Shown here: one piece after another, positions 1 to 10,176 of the stretch
How positions within the stretch are numbered: the stretch's first letter is position 1
How the letters are laid out: each line of letters opens with the position of its first letter
Assembly: GCF_000003605.2 (NCBI RefSeq)
Contig: NW_003139318.1
Location: 71,436-107,795 of the forward strand
DNA: 36,360 nt
Origin: Saccoglossus kowalevskii
Lineage: Eukaryota > Hemichordata > Enteropneusta > Harrimaniidae
Direction: 5' to 3'
Position numbers and translations under genes: made by a program
The notes under the pieces: generated by a model
Told to the model about the DNA's origin: nothing
The model's input: only the letters and a program-made list of their open reading frames with translations
Databases searched by the model: none

Positions 1-116
1 TAAACATTGATTCTGCAGGTTCTGAAATTATAGACTTTTTATAACTGATTTTCATCTTTCTGAGAGGGCGCTTTTTTAAATATAATTAGAGACGTACAAC
101 TATTTGACCATTTCAG

Positions 117-245
117 GAAACGATTAAAAAGCTGAATTTTAAAAACATTCAGAAAACATCATTGGGATCAGCATCAATTTGTTACCATGGAAACCAGAAA
201 ATGGAGAATTGTGTGTTTATCTTCTCCAATGCCATGTGGTCATAA
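117..245 (+). CDS. Candidate terminal exon (unknown protein) with 3' UTR
   Basis: Seen: the acceptor TTTGACCATTTCAG ends at 116, followed by a 42-codon open frame that begins in phase 0 (E-T-I-K-K-L-N-F) and ends at TAA 243-245. It has two cysteines and a basic N-terminal half. About 400 bases further on, AATAAA occurs near 648-654, followed by an A-rich tract, as expected for a poly(A) site. Inference: this could be the last coding exon and 3' UTR of a gene whose body lies left of the window. Against it: the open length is within chance for this composition, and a palindromic X-box-like motif (181-194) lies inside. I recognise no domain. Alternative: intergenic DNA. Confidence 0.2.
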   Translation, partial: ETIKKLNFKNIQKTSLGSASICYHGNQKMENCVFIFSNAMWS

Positions 246-1103
246 GACCAGACAGTGCAAACATCCATATCGCAACAATTCTACACTACATTAACTAGTG
301 GCATTAAAAAAGGAAAATATTTGTGAATAATTCGGATTTACCAAGTCCATGGTATTATCACAGCTGTTGGTTATTTGTCACTGTAGTTTAGGAAGTCAGA
401 CATAGCTATGTTAGCAATGTATGGATCAGATTTCAACCATCAGGAAACCTGAAACATCAATTTGTCAACATCCAGGGAAAATTATGAGAGCACAGATTTT
501 TTGGCAGAAGATTTAATGAATGTGTCATCTTCCTGTCTTGTTCAGTTTGCTTTTGTTAGTGTTTGGCCATTGATAGTTCCTTGTCGAAAGCGATTGTTTG
601 TCAAGTTTCAGTATTTGTTTATGAAATTAATGTTAAAATTTGACATGAATAAATGAATTGTGAATGTGTTAAAAAAAATTACACTGCCTGAATTTTGTGC
701 ATAAATGTGTACATGATTTAGTTTTTTAGTCGTTGTTGGTCTGAAAACATCAGGTCCTGAAAACTTTAAAATAGTTTAGTTTATAGAATTATTATACATG
801 CATGTCTATGAAGAATGTTTTTTTTTTATTTAAAGAGAAGCCAGATTTTTGGTTGCAGAAGTATATTTATAATTGGAGGTTAATTATTCATAGAGTTTTT
901 AATTTGTGAGACGAGTGAAAAATTATTGTTTTTTTCCCACTTAGTTTTGAGATAAACAAAATTTTTCATTGAAAAAAAAATTACACACAACTAAGTGAAG
1001 AAAAAATATTTTGCACAGTATTTCTGCCACCCCTAAGAGTTCCTACTGGTCAATAATACAGTAGTTCTAGCCCATCCCCCAATCCACAACTGAATTGAAT
1101 TGA
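246..1103. other. Non-coding AT-rich stretch, possible 3' UTR then intergenic
   Basis: Up to about 670 this could be the 3' UTR of the candidate exon before it (AATAAA near 648). After that I see only A/T runs. One acceptor-like TTTTTTTCCCACTTAG ends near 947 but has no useful open frame after it. Confidence 0.3.
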
Positions 1104-1391
1104 GCAGACAGAGTACTGTGCTGGCCGATCCAATTACCACATCCTGTATCTAGCAATAATCACCCACTTAATATCAATAACACTGACCAGAATGTTGATC
1201 TGTCCACTCAAAGACCTTTCAATGTCCGCAGAAACACCACAGTTTCAGATCATATTGATTTCTATTGCTATATCAAGAGCGTTGTATATATGATTCCGCA
1301 GAACGCACCATGCAGGCATAACACCCCAAGATACTTGAAGCGGGCAATTAACACATACAGGAAATTGTACACACTAGGTTACAAGAAATGA
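1104..1391 (+). other. 95-codon open frame without start codon, unknown
   Basis: Seen: the frame is open from just after TGA 1101-1103 to TGA 1389-1391, 95 sense codons, in a stretch with higher GC than its surroundings. The translation is basic at its C-terminus (ending Y-T-L-G-Y-K-K) and contains three cysteines. The only in-frame ATG is about two thirds of the way through. No convincing splice acceptor precedes it. A few open frames of this length are expected by chance in 36 kb. It could be a real exon, a remnant of a mobile-element ORF, or chance. No family recognised. Confidence 0.15.
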
Positions 1392-1590
1392 TACACTAGC
1401 ATAGAAACTGACACAAGGTTTCAGGAAACAGACACTTCCTATTAAAGGTGTAGTTACATTTCTGAACAGAGGAAACATGTTTTGCAACAATTCAGGAAAT
1501 TGTTTTTGTTACTGGTCATTAACTTGAAACAATGACCTTAGTATCCTGAACTTGAATACTTGAAGGGAATTACCATTGGAATAATAACAC

Positions 1591-1700
1591 TGAAATGACC
1601 ATTATAGCTGAAACAATGTTAACAAAAGTGACAACTAATTTGAAATGACCATTTCAGCTGGAACAATATCGAAATTGACAACTTACTGAAAATGACTAAT
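1591..1700. repeat. Imperfect 50-bp tandem repeat, about two copies
   Basis: TGAAATGACCATT recurs at 1591 and 1641 with the same downstream context (AGCTG, AACAAT, TGACAACT). A shorter third start follows at about 1686 (TGAAAATGAC). Two diverged units of 50 bp directly abut the MITE that follows. Confidence 0.6.
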
Positions 1701-1908
1701 GTAAAAAACGGTATTTTCGCTTGAAATTAATTTTCGCTGTTTTCGCTGAAGGGATTCATCGAAAATAAAATCCATGAATATATAGCTTTTTTCCTATATT
1801 TTAAATTCAAACTTTTCAAAAATAAGAGAAAATATATTCCATACAAAAACACCCAAAAAGTCTTTTCAGCGAAAATTAATTCCAGCTAAAATAAAGTATT
1901 TTACAGTA
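1697..1908 (+). mobile_element. MITE family A, copy 1 (212 bp)
   Basis: The ends form terminal inverted repeats of about 42 bp. The right arm read in reverse begins TACTGTAAAATACTTTATTT, and the left arm (1697-1739) is a degraded version. The inner part of both arms is AATTAATTTTCGCTG. The interior can be aligned with 28054-28265 read on the other strand, and both copies are 212 bp. The right end reads ACAG|TA, consistent with TA target duplication. No transposase ORF, so it is non-autonomous. A TA target suggests the Tc1/mariner type, which is inference. Confidence 0.75.
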
Positions 1909-2105
1909 TATAGTTTGAACAATGTTCCTGAAATAGTAGAAATGCACAGCATTAAACACTGTTCAGTAGACCCAATACAAAGGACTTCTAATATTTTTCC
2001 TTGCATGCCTTCACTTTACCCTGGGACATCTAAGTTTTCACTAAGGTCAAGTGACTCAGCTCGCGAATTGGAATTTGTCGACAGCTCTGCTTGCAAGATT
2101 TAATC
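1899..2105 (+). other. Open frame next to MITE, possible terminal exon
   Basis: A frame open for about 65 codons ends at TAA 2103-2105. It starts just after the MITE end, which offers acceptor-like TTTTACAG. There is no ATG near the beginning. The translation is unremarkable (contains C-S-V-D-P-I-Q-R and ends D-S-S-A-C-K-I). This could be an exon whose acceptor is supplied by the MITE terminus, or chance. Low confidence. Confidence 0.12.
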
Positions 2106-2329
2106 TGTTTCTAAAGTGGGGTTAAGGAACCCAAGATAACGATTGAAGTGATCAAGTTCTGAAGAATTTAGTTCTTTATAAACTTGAGGAATATGAATTA
2201 TTATTGCATCTTTACAAAAATATAATAATTTCTGACATGTTTTATGGTTTTTGAAGTTACGTGACATCTGCTTGCATTTGGGGGGGATGTGAAAATTATT
2301 AAAACATTAAAAGTGTATTTGTACTGCTA

Positions 2330-2862
2330 GAAAGTACCAGGATGTGTGACCTTTAGAGGGGTCATACATGGAAAGTACCAGGATGTGTGACCTTTAGAGG
2401 GGTCATACAAGGAAAGTACCAGGATGTGTGACCTTTAGAGGGGTCATACATGGAAAGTCCCAGGATATGTGACCTTTAGAGGGGTCATACATGGAAAGTC
2501 CCAGGATGTGTGACCTTTAGAGGGGTCATACATGGAAAGTCCCAGGATGTGTGACCTTTAGAGGGGTCATACATGGAAAGTACCAGGATGTGTGACCTTT
2601 AGAGGGGTCATACATGGAAAGTACCAGGATGTGTGACCTTTAGATGGGTCATACATGGAAAGTCCCAGGATGTGTGACCTTTAGAGGGGTCATACATGGA
2701 AAGTCCCAGGATGTGTGACCTTTAGAATGGTCATACATGGAAAGTCCCAGGATATGTGAGCTTTAGAGGGGTCATACATAGAAAGTCCCAGGATATGTGA
2801 CCTTTAGAGGGGTCATACATAGAAAGTACCAGGATGTGTGACCTTTAGAGGGGTCATACATA
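2330..2862 (+). repeat. 41-bp minisatellite, 13 copies
   Basis: GAAAGT(A/C)CCAGGATGTGTGA recurs at 2330 and every 41 bases to 2822 with no length variation. Single-base differences mark individual units. Position 8 alternates A or C in the order A A A C C C A A C C C C A. Units 4, 11 and 12 have GATATG instead of GATGTG. Each unit holds TGACCT, six bases, then GGGTCA (changed in a few units), an everted pair of nuclear-receptor-type half-sites. Two related units in the opposite orientation lie at 20138-20211. Confidence 0.98.
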
Positions 2863-4098
2863 TGTTTAAATGCCTTATTTAACCTTTCTCAGTGAAAAGT
2901 TTTTTAACTTAAAAAAAAGCAAATAAAACGTTAGATAACTGAAGAATAATAACTGGAAAGCAAGGATCATTAATAACCATAACTGGTACTAACTGGTCTG
3001 TCATCAATGAACGACTTGTTATCATCCAAACATTTATGATATTTCCAAACAAATTCTAGGAATAATTTGGGATAAGTTATAATAATATCATCCATAACCA
3101 AAAACAACACCAAAATTATTCTCATCTGTGCAAAGAATGAACCAAAATTATGAAATTTCGACCAATATCATATAAATTGAAGGTAAATGATTTGTGCTAT
3201 TTTTTGGAATATTTCATGTTTGTTTAAAATGAAAACACTGGAAAACTGACAACTTTGGAAAATAAAGCATCTATTTGGTCAGGTCATTTACTCTGAAAAA
3301 AAATACACATATATTTGTACTCTAAACTGTTTACTACACACAATTGACCCTATTCTCAACTATTTTCTCACCGCTAACACAAACAGAATAATTTTCTGCC
3401 ACATACGAAACAAAATATTTCTAATTCCATCAGAGTGCGTAAGATCACCCACATCCTTTCACACAAAGACTTCTAAGTATTCCGGCAACCGTTTCGTTCT
3501 GACACCTCACCACAAAAGACTTTTACAAAAGTCAAAGGACATTCGAGTCACTGGAATTTCAAGTTCTAAGTCACCGTGACAACAATTCTATTACTGACGT
3601 AAATGGGTTTAAAGAACCGAAGAACAAAATCCTGGGAAATTTATAGTTTTTGACCACAATTGGCAGCTAGATTTCAAATTTTCTTTGCTGGTGACTTCTT
3701 TCCGGGACAACGCGAAGGTTAACAAAATAGTACACGACAAGTAGAAGGATGTCCTGTATAATGTTCACCTGATTAGCAATCATCCAAAAACAACACCGAT
3801 GTTGAAAAACGAGAATTTGTCATTTGTCTCAGTTAATCTTCTCGGAACTGCAAAAATTGACAAAATACAAACTTCCTAGTTTTTGTTTGTACAACCGCTA
3901 TATTTCGGTTGTAAAAACCTGTTCAACGAGTGCATATTAAAAGTGCGCCCTCTTTGGCAATTCAACATTCCACCATATTGTTTTCCTTTCCATTGCCAAT
4001 AAGTACCTGCGTACGTATGTTTTACAAGTGCTTTTAACCAAATTTTATCAATTTCCCAAAGTTCAAATATACAGTTGTCTTGGTAGAAACACGCACAG
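2863..4098. other. Non-coding stretch with CRE-like site and a splice-donor-like end
   Basis: No convincing coding. CRE-like TGACGTAA lies at 3595-3602. At 4098/4099 there is a strong donor consensus (CACAG|GTATGT). It is preceded by a short open frame after CAATTTCCCAAAG (F-K-Y-T-V-V-L-V-E-T-R-T, phase 1 end). If real, this is a tiny internal exon at about 4061-4098 or the end of a 5' untranslated exon. Confidence 0.2.
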
Positions 4099-7000
4099 GT
4101 ATGTGGAGGCTATTTTGCAAAACAGTACAAAGCAAATGAACTATTAAAGTGACAGGTTCTGTGTTGTGGTAATCACCATAAAACATAGCAAGGAAAAATG
4201 GTTGTATACATGTATAGCAGTGGGCTGTAATGACAGGTCACTGACGTAATAAGATTTGCTCGGACGCAACTAGATATGCAAATTAAACAGCACGTCATTG
4301 ACGCAACAGAACACTGATACATACACTGATAGAGCAATCTTGAAAAACATATTGCTATAATTATTGTATTTGTGATTTGGTAAAATTAAATTCATATTTT
4401 GTAAAATTTTGGCATTAAAATGAAGTCACTGTCACATACAATTTTATTTATTTCTTGAAGACCAACCATCACCAGCAGCAAACAAGCTATAACACAACTT
4501 TTGGAGATTTCATTTTGACTCGGGATCCATTCAAAATCAATCCTGTTAAAGGACACACTGGTATGTACTGTCTTAGGCCAGAAAACAGTGACTTCTTTTA
4601 AATGACAGAATGCCAAAATCATGATGTTGATGGATTGTGACGAAAAATGTAACAAAATACCAAACGAATAAAGGAAGTAGTAGTTCAATGACTTCATAAT
4701 TTTTCACCCGCATCCTACGGTACTTTTGTTCAAAACTCATTACTCATTCAGTCACATGATGCAAAAAAATCACCAAATCCATAAAATTTTAATGTTTTTT
4801 AACACATAAAACTTTATGTTACAAACTGTTTATACAAACATCACCACAGGGCCCTCTATATCCAACGAGTGTGTGAGTGTGTGACCGTGAATGCTTAACA
4901 GCCTTTGTTTCAAATGACGTAATAAGCATAAGGTACGCCATGTGATTAATTATACACAAAGACGTTCTACTCTGATAAACAAATGAGTAACAAATTATCA
5001 ACAGACTTTTGTTCTGACAGTAAACATCATTGTGACTCACAACAAATCACCAAAAAACCCACAAGAAAGTAACACATTTTGCTCACGTTTTATATGTTTG
5101 ATTCTTTTAATGATGTTATACATTACATCAGTGCTATTTTTGTAAGAAATTATAATCCTGCAATCCGACCTAAGAATTTTTCACATATTTTTGTATTTTT
5201 TCTTACAATTTCTTTTTTTACAATTTTAGCAAATTATTATGGGCTACAAGACTTGATTAACATTTGTGACAAAAAAATATGTAAAAAAAATCATGCTCAT
5301 TTTATGCTGTGAATGTTGACAAGCGCAAAGGCTCATGGGTAGATGCTTGTTTGTAAACAATGACATGCTATGCCCATTTGATGCATGCGCATGTGATGAC
5401 TCCCTCGCTTTAAAGGATCGTTGTTATGGCAATGTCAACTTGATGAAATGTTTATCACTAAATTACTTTTTTATGAAGTTTTCAAAACTTTCATTTTGCT
5501 CAAATAAATAAAACTTTTAGGAATTGTTAGGGTACAACAACTGGTTTGAATTCTTCAACTCGGTTCAATTTTTAACCCGCAAAACATACATTTCCCTCTA
5601 ACGATTCTTGCTAAGTGAAACTGATCGGTTGCAATCTGTCACAATCTTCTCCATTACGACATTTTAACCAGGCAATTCAGAATAAAGCGCAATGACGTAC
5701 ATTCTAATTAGGTTTAACATAGTGTCTCCATAGCCTTGGGGACGGATCCACACGTCCTATGAGCAACATGTAATTTTCTTGTCAATTCAGACTGCCTCCG
5801 CCCATCAGTATAATTATATCCCCACATTACAAAAGTGAATCTATTGCATCAAAATTTATAGCTCTGTCAAGCAACAGTACTGATGGCAGTTCAAAAGCCG
5901 GGAACCTTTTTTCAAAGGAACTAATCCTAAGGGCAATAAATTCGCAAACACAGTAACGACTTATTTTAAATTGTTTTTACATCTCCCACTGAAATTTATT
6001 TTGCTCCAAATTTTATGATATTTGGAGATTTGTTGTTCATTCCTTAATTCCAAACTTATAGATGATCGCATATTTAATATCGAAAACTCCCACGACCTTT
6101 TCCGAATTGTAAGCAGCCCACCCGTAAAACGTAATGAAAAAATTCTTTCTATAGCTTTAAGGTACAACTGGAACATAATAAAGACACATCAAATAGAAGT
6201 CAGGGGGTGTTAAGAGGGCATCCGTACTATAAACCAAACTGTTAATGCTACTGGCAAGACTTACACAGACAAAAGGTGAGTCATTGAATTCTTCATGACC
6301 AGACTACAATCTTTTGAAAACTACTTGAAAAAGTTACACGGGTAGATTTTCCTGCGTGGGTAATTATTTTTTTTTAATCTCCTCCAAAATAGAACCGTAA
6401 CAATACCAACATTAAGCAATCACAATAGCCAATATGAGGAGGTGTATTGTGAACGATTTAAACACAAACCATAGACATTTGATAGACATTTCTTCAAAAA
6501 AAGTCCACTTTTTGTACATAACTTTTTTAATTAATTTTTTTTTTTTTCCGAAAAAAAAAAGGGGGGGGGGATGTAAATGTTGGTTTATGTGCATGGCTAT
6601 TAGAGCCAGAGAATGAGTTTAGTCTTTTGGGAAAGGTTTGCTCAAACTTGGCTGTGATTTGCAGTTACTGATAAATGGTATTAATATTTTAAATAATAGA
6701 GAAAACAATGTAAATCTGTAAATAAACAATGACATACAATAAGTAAAGTTACATGGAATACATTCCCTGCTCCCCTTAAAATGATTTAACTTTACAGCCC
6801 ACAACAGAAGTGATTTTTTTAGGGAGAGGCAATGGGTAAGGGAATTTATCAACCCTATTCCTGCCTAAAATTCATTTGCAAATATTTTCACATTTTGTAA
6901 AATTGTCACTAAACTTCACAATTATTTTGGACCATACAGACAGTTTCAGATTATTGCTTTTAGTTTTTTGCCAAAAAGTTTGTCAATTTCTATAAACATT

Positions 7001-7440
7001 TCACGTAGGGAGGAGCAGATTATAAAACAGTTGACAATCATGCAAAACAGAGCTTTTCCTATACTTCCTTGTAATTCAATTGTGAGTAGTCAAGTCTAAT
7101 TTCACAGATAACTTTTACTGCTCTATTTGCTGATTTGTAAATATACAAATGTATATTTTTTGCTGTCTGAAATTTGTGTTTTCTGAAATATATTCACTGT
7201 TAATTTACCAATGTCTAAACAATAATAGAAATCCTCATAGATCAGTCATCTAGCTGTACAAGCGCTAAAACTTTTTTCTCGCTAAAAAAAAACATGTACC
7301 TGGTATGCATTTTTTTTTGAGTTATGAATAAAAAATGTTTCCTAATTGGATGCAGAAACTGTTTTTTATCAATGGAGAGATGTTTTTGTTTTTTCAATTT
7401 CATAAATGATAAATAATGACATTTTAGCATTACAAAAACA
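4099..7440. other. AT-rich non-coding stretch with scattered motifs
   Basis: Nothing here that I would call coding. Notable items: TGACGTAATAAG at 4242-4253 and again at 4915-4926; a palindromic forkhead-type motif TTGTTTGTAAACAA at 5347-5360, with GCATGCGCATG about 20 bases later; a donor-like AAAAG|GTGAGT at 6275/6276; a T-run/A10/G10 composite at 6533-6570. A 63-codon open frame from a TTG at 6022 ends at 6213, with no splice support. Confidence 0.3.
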
Positions 7441-7447
7441 AACTTAC

Positions 7448-7505
7448 CGAGTACACTGAAGAGAAATACAAACACAGCACCAAAATATTTCTTTCTTGAG
7501 AACAT
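7448..7505 (-). CDS. Candidate first coding exon with signal peptide
   Basis: Seen on the minus strand: ATG at 7505 with A at -3, then M-F-S-R-K-K-Y-F-G-A-V-F-V-F-L-F-S-V-L and one extra base, then the strong donor GTAAGT (7447-7442). The N-terminus has an R-K-K cluster followed by an 11-residue hydrophobic core, the layout of a secretory signal peptide. Ending in phase 1 after such a peptide is common for extracellular proteins of animals (known). Inference: first exon of a secreted or membrane protein whose remaining exons lie at lower coordinates. I could not identify those exons. Chance is possible because the piece is only 58 bases. Confidence 0.25.
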
Positions 7506-9902
7506 TTTGAAAAGTGTCTATCAGCAGATTAATCCATAGCCCCCATTTATTGAAGAGCAGACTAGGAAAGAAATCCTGGGAAACTGAACAAATGCCAAGT
7601 AGGTGACAAGTGCAAGCATGAAACAGTCCACGTGTTTACGGACAGGCAGCCACTTTAGTTTAATTCCCAGTATGAAAGAACAGACGTTAATTTGTCAGCT
7701 AACTATAATAGCAACAACTTCAGTGTGTGTCCACAATGCTGTCTATATGGACAATCAACACTGCCTACTTTGTATGCAAATAAGATACAGTTCATTGAAG
7801 CAAAGTATTGTGGGTACACAGGAATTTCTTAGACAAGTGATAGAGTAAGGGATGTTCCATTCAATATTTTCATTTTGAAGGGGGCTTTATCTCGGTTGTG
7901 ATCAATAATAAATACACAAATTTTATTTTATTCATTTTGAAGAATATTTAAGTGATAAGATATCACATATCACCTCTTCTTTCATTTCACCCCCCCCCCC
8001 CTATAATGATTTATGGTATTATGTGCTTGCTACTTTTGGACATTATTACAACACATTATTTTTAGATAAATTGGAAAATTTACCATTTCATCGACCTTTA
8101 GCCTGTATGGAGTAGGGAAAGACCAAATTTGTGAAAGAGGGAGATTTAAAACAAAAGTTATACCAGTATTCCAATGCTTTGTAACAAAAATGACAACATT
8201 GGTTATAATTGTGAACAGTATTTTAGAAGATATAGTATTCGTGATATTGACATGTCCCAAGATGAGATTGAACTCTTAATGAAGTGAATGTGACAGATAA
8301 TTTGTGACTTGCTAGGAGAATCCTGATAATTATCTACGATAATCACAATTTAATTGCTTGAATATTCCCAAGTCCATTGCCCTTACATGTTAACTCACTA
8401 ACTGATTTTTATGTCCCCTAGAAACGCATTAAAATGCCACTTTCAGATAAAAATTACAGTTTGCAAACTGAGATCTTCACAGACGATTTGTTTTAACTGC
8501 AGCGCAGACAGTTCAGACAATAAAAGTCAATTTTATTGATAAACCATTTTTGGTAAATGTTACAATGTGTCAACTTTGACCTGAGGAGTCAATAAATTAG
8601 AAAGCTACTGTGGTTTCATTAAACATTTAATTTTTGAAAGATAAATTCAATTGTAATTTTTTTAGCTAAGTCTTAATTTTAGGTCTATAAACCATAGCTG
8701 AAGATTGGAACTGAAGATGGAAACAACAGACAAGGTCACCTCACTTTCACAATCTACCCACCCCTGCACACAGAATGGAATAAGCCATCAGTTGGACCAC
8801 AAACCAGATGAGACCAGCTGTTTTTAGCATTAATACTCATCACAATGGGGGGGGGGGGGGCGATGCAAAGAACCAGAGTTTAATGAATTTGAAAATTAAG
8901 AACAGAACCATATAATATGATTTTTTTTTATTTATTCTAGATTCTAATTATTTTTCTAAAATTTTAATATTTACATCTGTACATTTTTTGTAGAGCTCTT
9001 AACCTCCACCAAATTAAGACACATACATGTACATGGGTAGTTTGGAGGCTGATATTTGTTCAGTCTCAAACGACTTCATCAGCCTGGTGATACCCAACGG
9101 GCGATGTGGTTCAAATTTCATACTTCCTAACTTGAATTCACACTTGCACGGTACAAGTGGCATGAGGACAACTCGAAATATTTACTAGTGCGAAACTGTG
9201 AACGATATTGATACCGTAAATAGGAAATTATATACGCCTAGTACTGTACTCAGTTCTCTATCGGCAGTGGAAATATTTCCTGAAAATGTTGCCATTGTGA
9301 AAACATTTAATTTGAGCATGTCTTTCTGCATGCCATGGGAGAGACTTCACATAGGCTTAAAATTGTCGGCATTTTCATTTGAATTCCTACTATAGTTTAA
9401 GCAGAACTCCAGGTGTATTCAAACAAGACTCCACTGTACGCTGTCGTCAAGTTTCTATAATGCTGTAATCTTTTTCCATTATGTCTTCAAAATACAGAAA
9501 AAAAGATTTTTACTTTGGACTCTAAAATGCATTCCACCCTCACTAATGGTTTGGCAGTTTTGATTGACACAATTCTTGTACTCTAAACAGTCCCATCTAT
9601 TTTTAAGTTACCACCCCCACTTATAAATAGAATAACCCAAGTACAAACACTAACATTTCCCAGTGAATTGTGAAACATTTCACCACTTATTACATATTTT
9701 TTATATCATTTCTTGTTATTTTTTCACCACATGGTCATGATTTCTCATTGGCTATAAGTCTTAAACAAAATTTTTGAATAAAAATGGAAAAAGTTTATTT
9801 TTATAAAAGTTATCCTTATTATTAAAGAGGGTTAATCCATTATTCAGCATTCATTTTTGACAAAATCTCTTTTTTAATTTTTCTTGACTATGTGCATTTC
9901 AT
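7506..9902. other. Non-coding stretch with two long G/C homopolymers
   Basis: C12 at 7990-8001 and G14 at 8847-8860. A weak inverted repeat (AGGCTGAT 9046-9053 with ATCAGCCT 9078-9085). Otherwise AT-rich sequence without supported genes. Confidence 0.3.
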
Positions 9903-9965
9903 ATGCAAATCAGCATAGGTCAAATGCAAATTAGTATAGGTCATATGCAAATTAGTACAGGTCAT
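9903..9965 (+). promoter_or_regulatory. Three octamer motifs in a 21-bp tandem repeat
   Basis: ATGCAAAT occurs at 9903-9910, 9924-9931 and 9945-9952, each followed by a near-identical 13-base spacer (cAGcATAGGTCAa and variants). The spacing of exactly 21 bp is two helical turns. ATGCAAAT is the classical POU-domain octamer site (known). That proteins bind here is inference. It may also simply be a young three-copy tandem repeat. Confidence 0.55.
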
Positions 9966-10116
9966 GGAACCTACCACTTGATAAATGTAATACATCCCAG
10001 CCCAGGAGGTAAGACTAAGTTCTTTTTACTTTCGAAGTGAAAAAGAGGCCATAAAACTTTTTTACTTAGAACCTGTTCATTTTATTTTATTTTTCAGATA
10101 TCGAAAAAAAAAACAT

Positions 10117-10130
10117 GTTGTCATGACAAC
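10117..10130. promoter_or_regulatory. Palindromic X-box-like motif
   Basis: GTTGTCATGACAAC, a perfect 14-base palindrome resembling the RFX-factor X-box (GTNRCC, short spacer, GGYNAC-type halves). Binding is inference. Confidence 0.4.
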
Positions 10131-10176
10131 AGTTAAAACTGCAACTGAAAGACTGACTATTTGGGAAAAGCCTTAG

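Larger units (their letters stand above)
9903..10176 (+). other. Candidate spliced transcript around an 89-bp intron
   Basis: Seen: donor CCAGGAG|GTAAGA at 10008/10009, and a T-rich tract ending TTTTATTTTTCAG at 10097. This gives a compact 89-bp intron with both sites close to consensus. Two reading options cross it. One starts at ATG 9903, runs 35 codons through the octamer repeat and stops at TGA 10124-10126. The other joins W-N-L-P-L-D-K-C-N-T-S upstream to Y-R-K-K-K-H-V-V-M-T-T downstream and stops at TAG 10174-10176. AATAAA follows near 10351. Neither product is recognisable. It could be a short coding gene, a non-coding RNA or chance. Confidence 0.3.

Noticed and set aside
4392-4697. 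101-codon minus-strand ORF
   Set aside because: Phenylalanine/isoleucine-rich translation of AT-rich DNA without splice or start support.
9040-9130. tRNA- or SINE-like box (GGTTCAAAT) near 9108
   Set aside because: No matching A-box, no cloverleaf arms and no A-rich tail.
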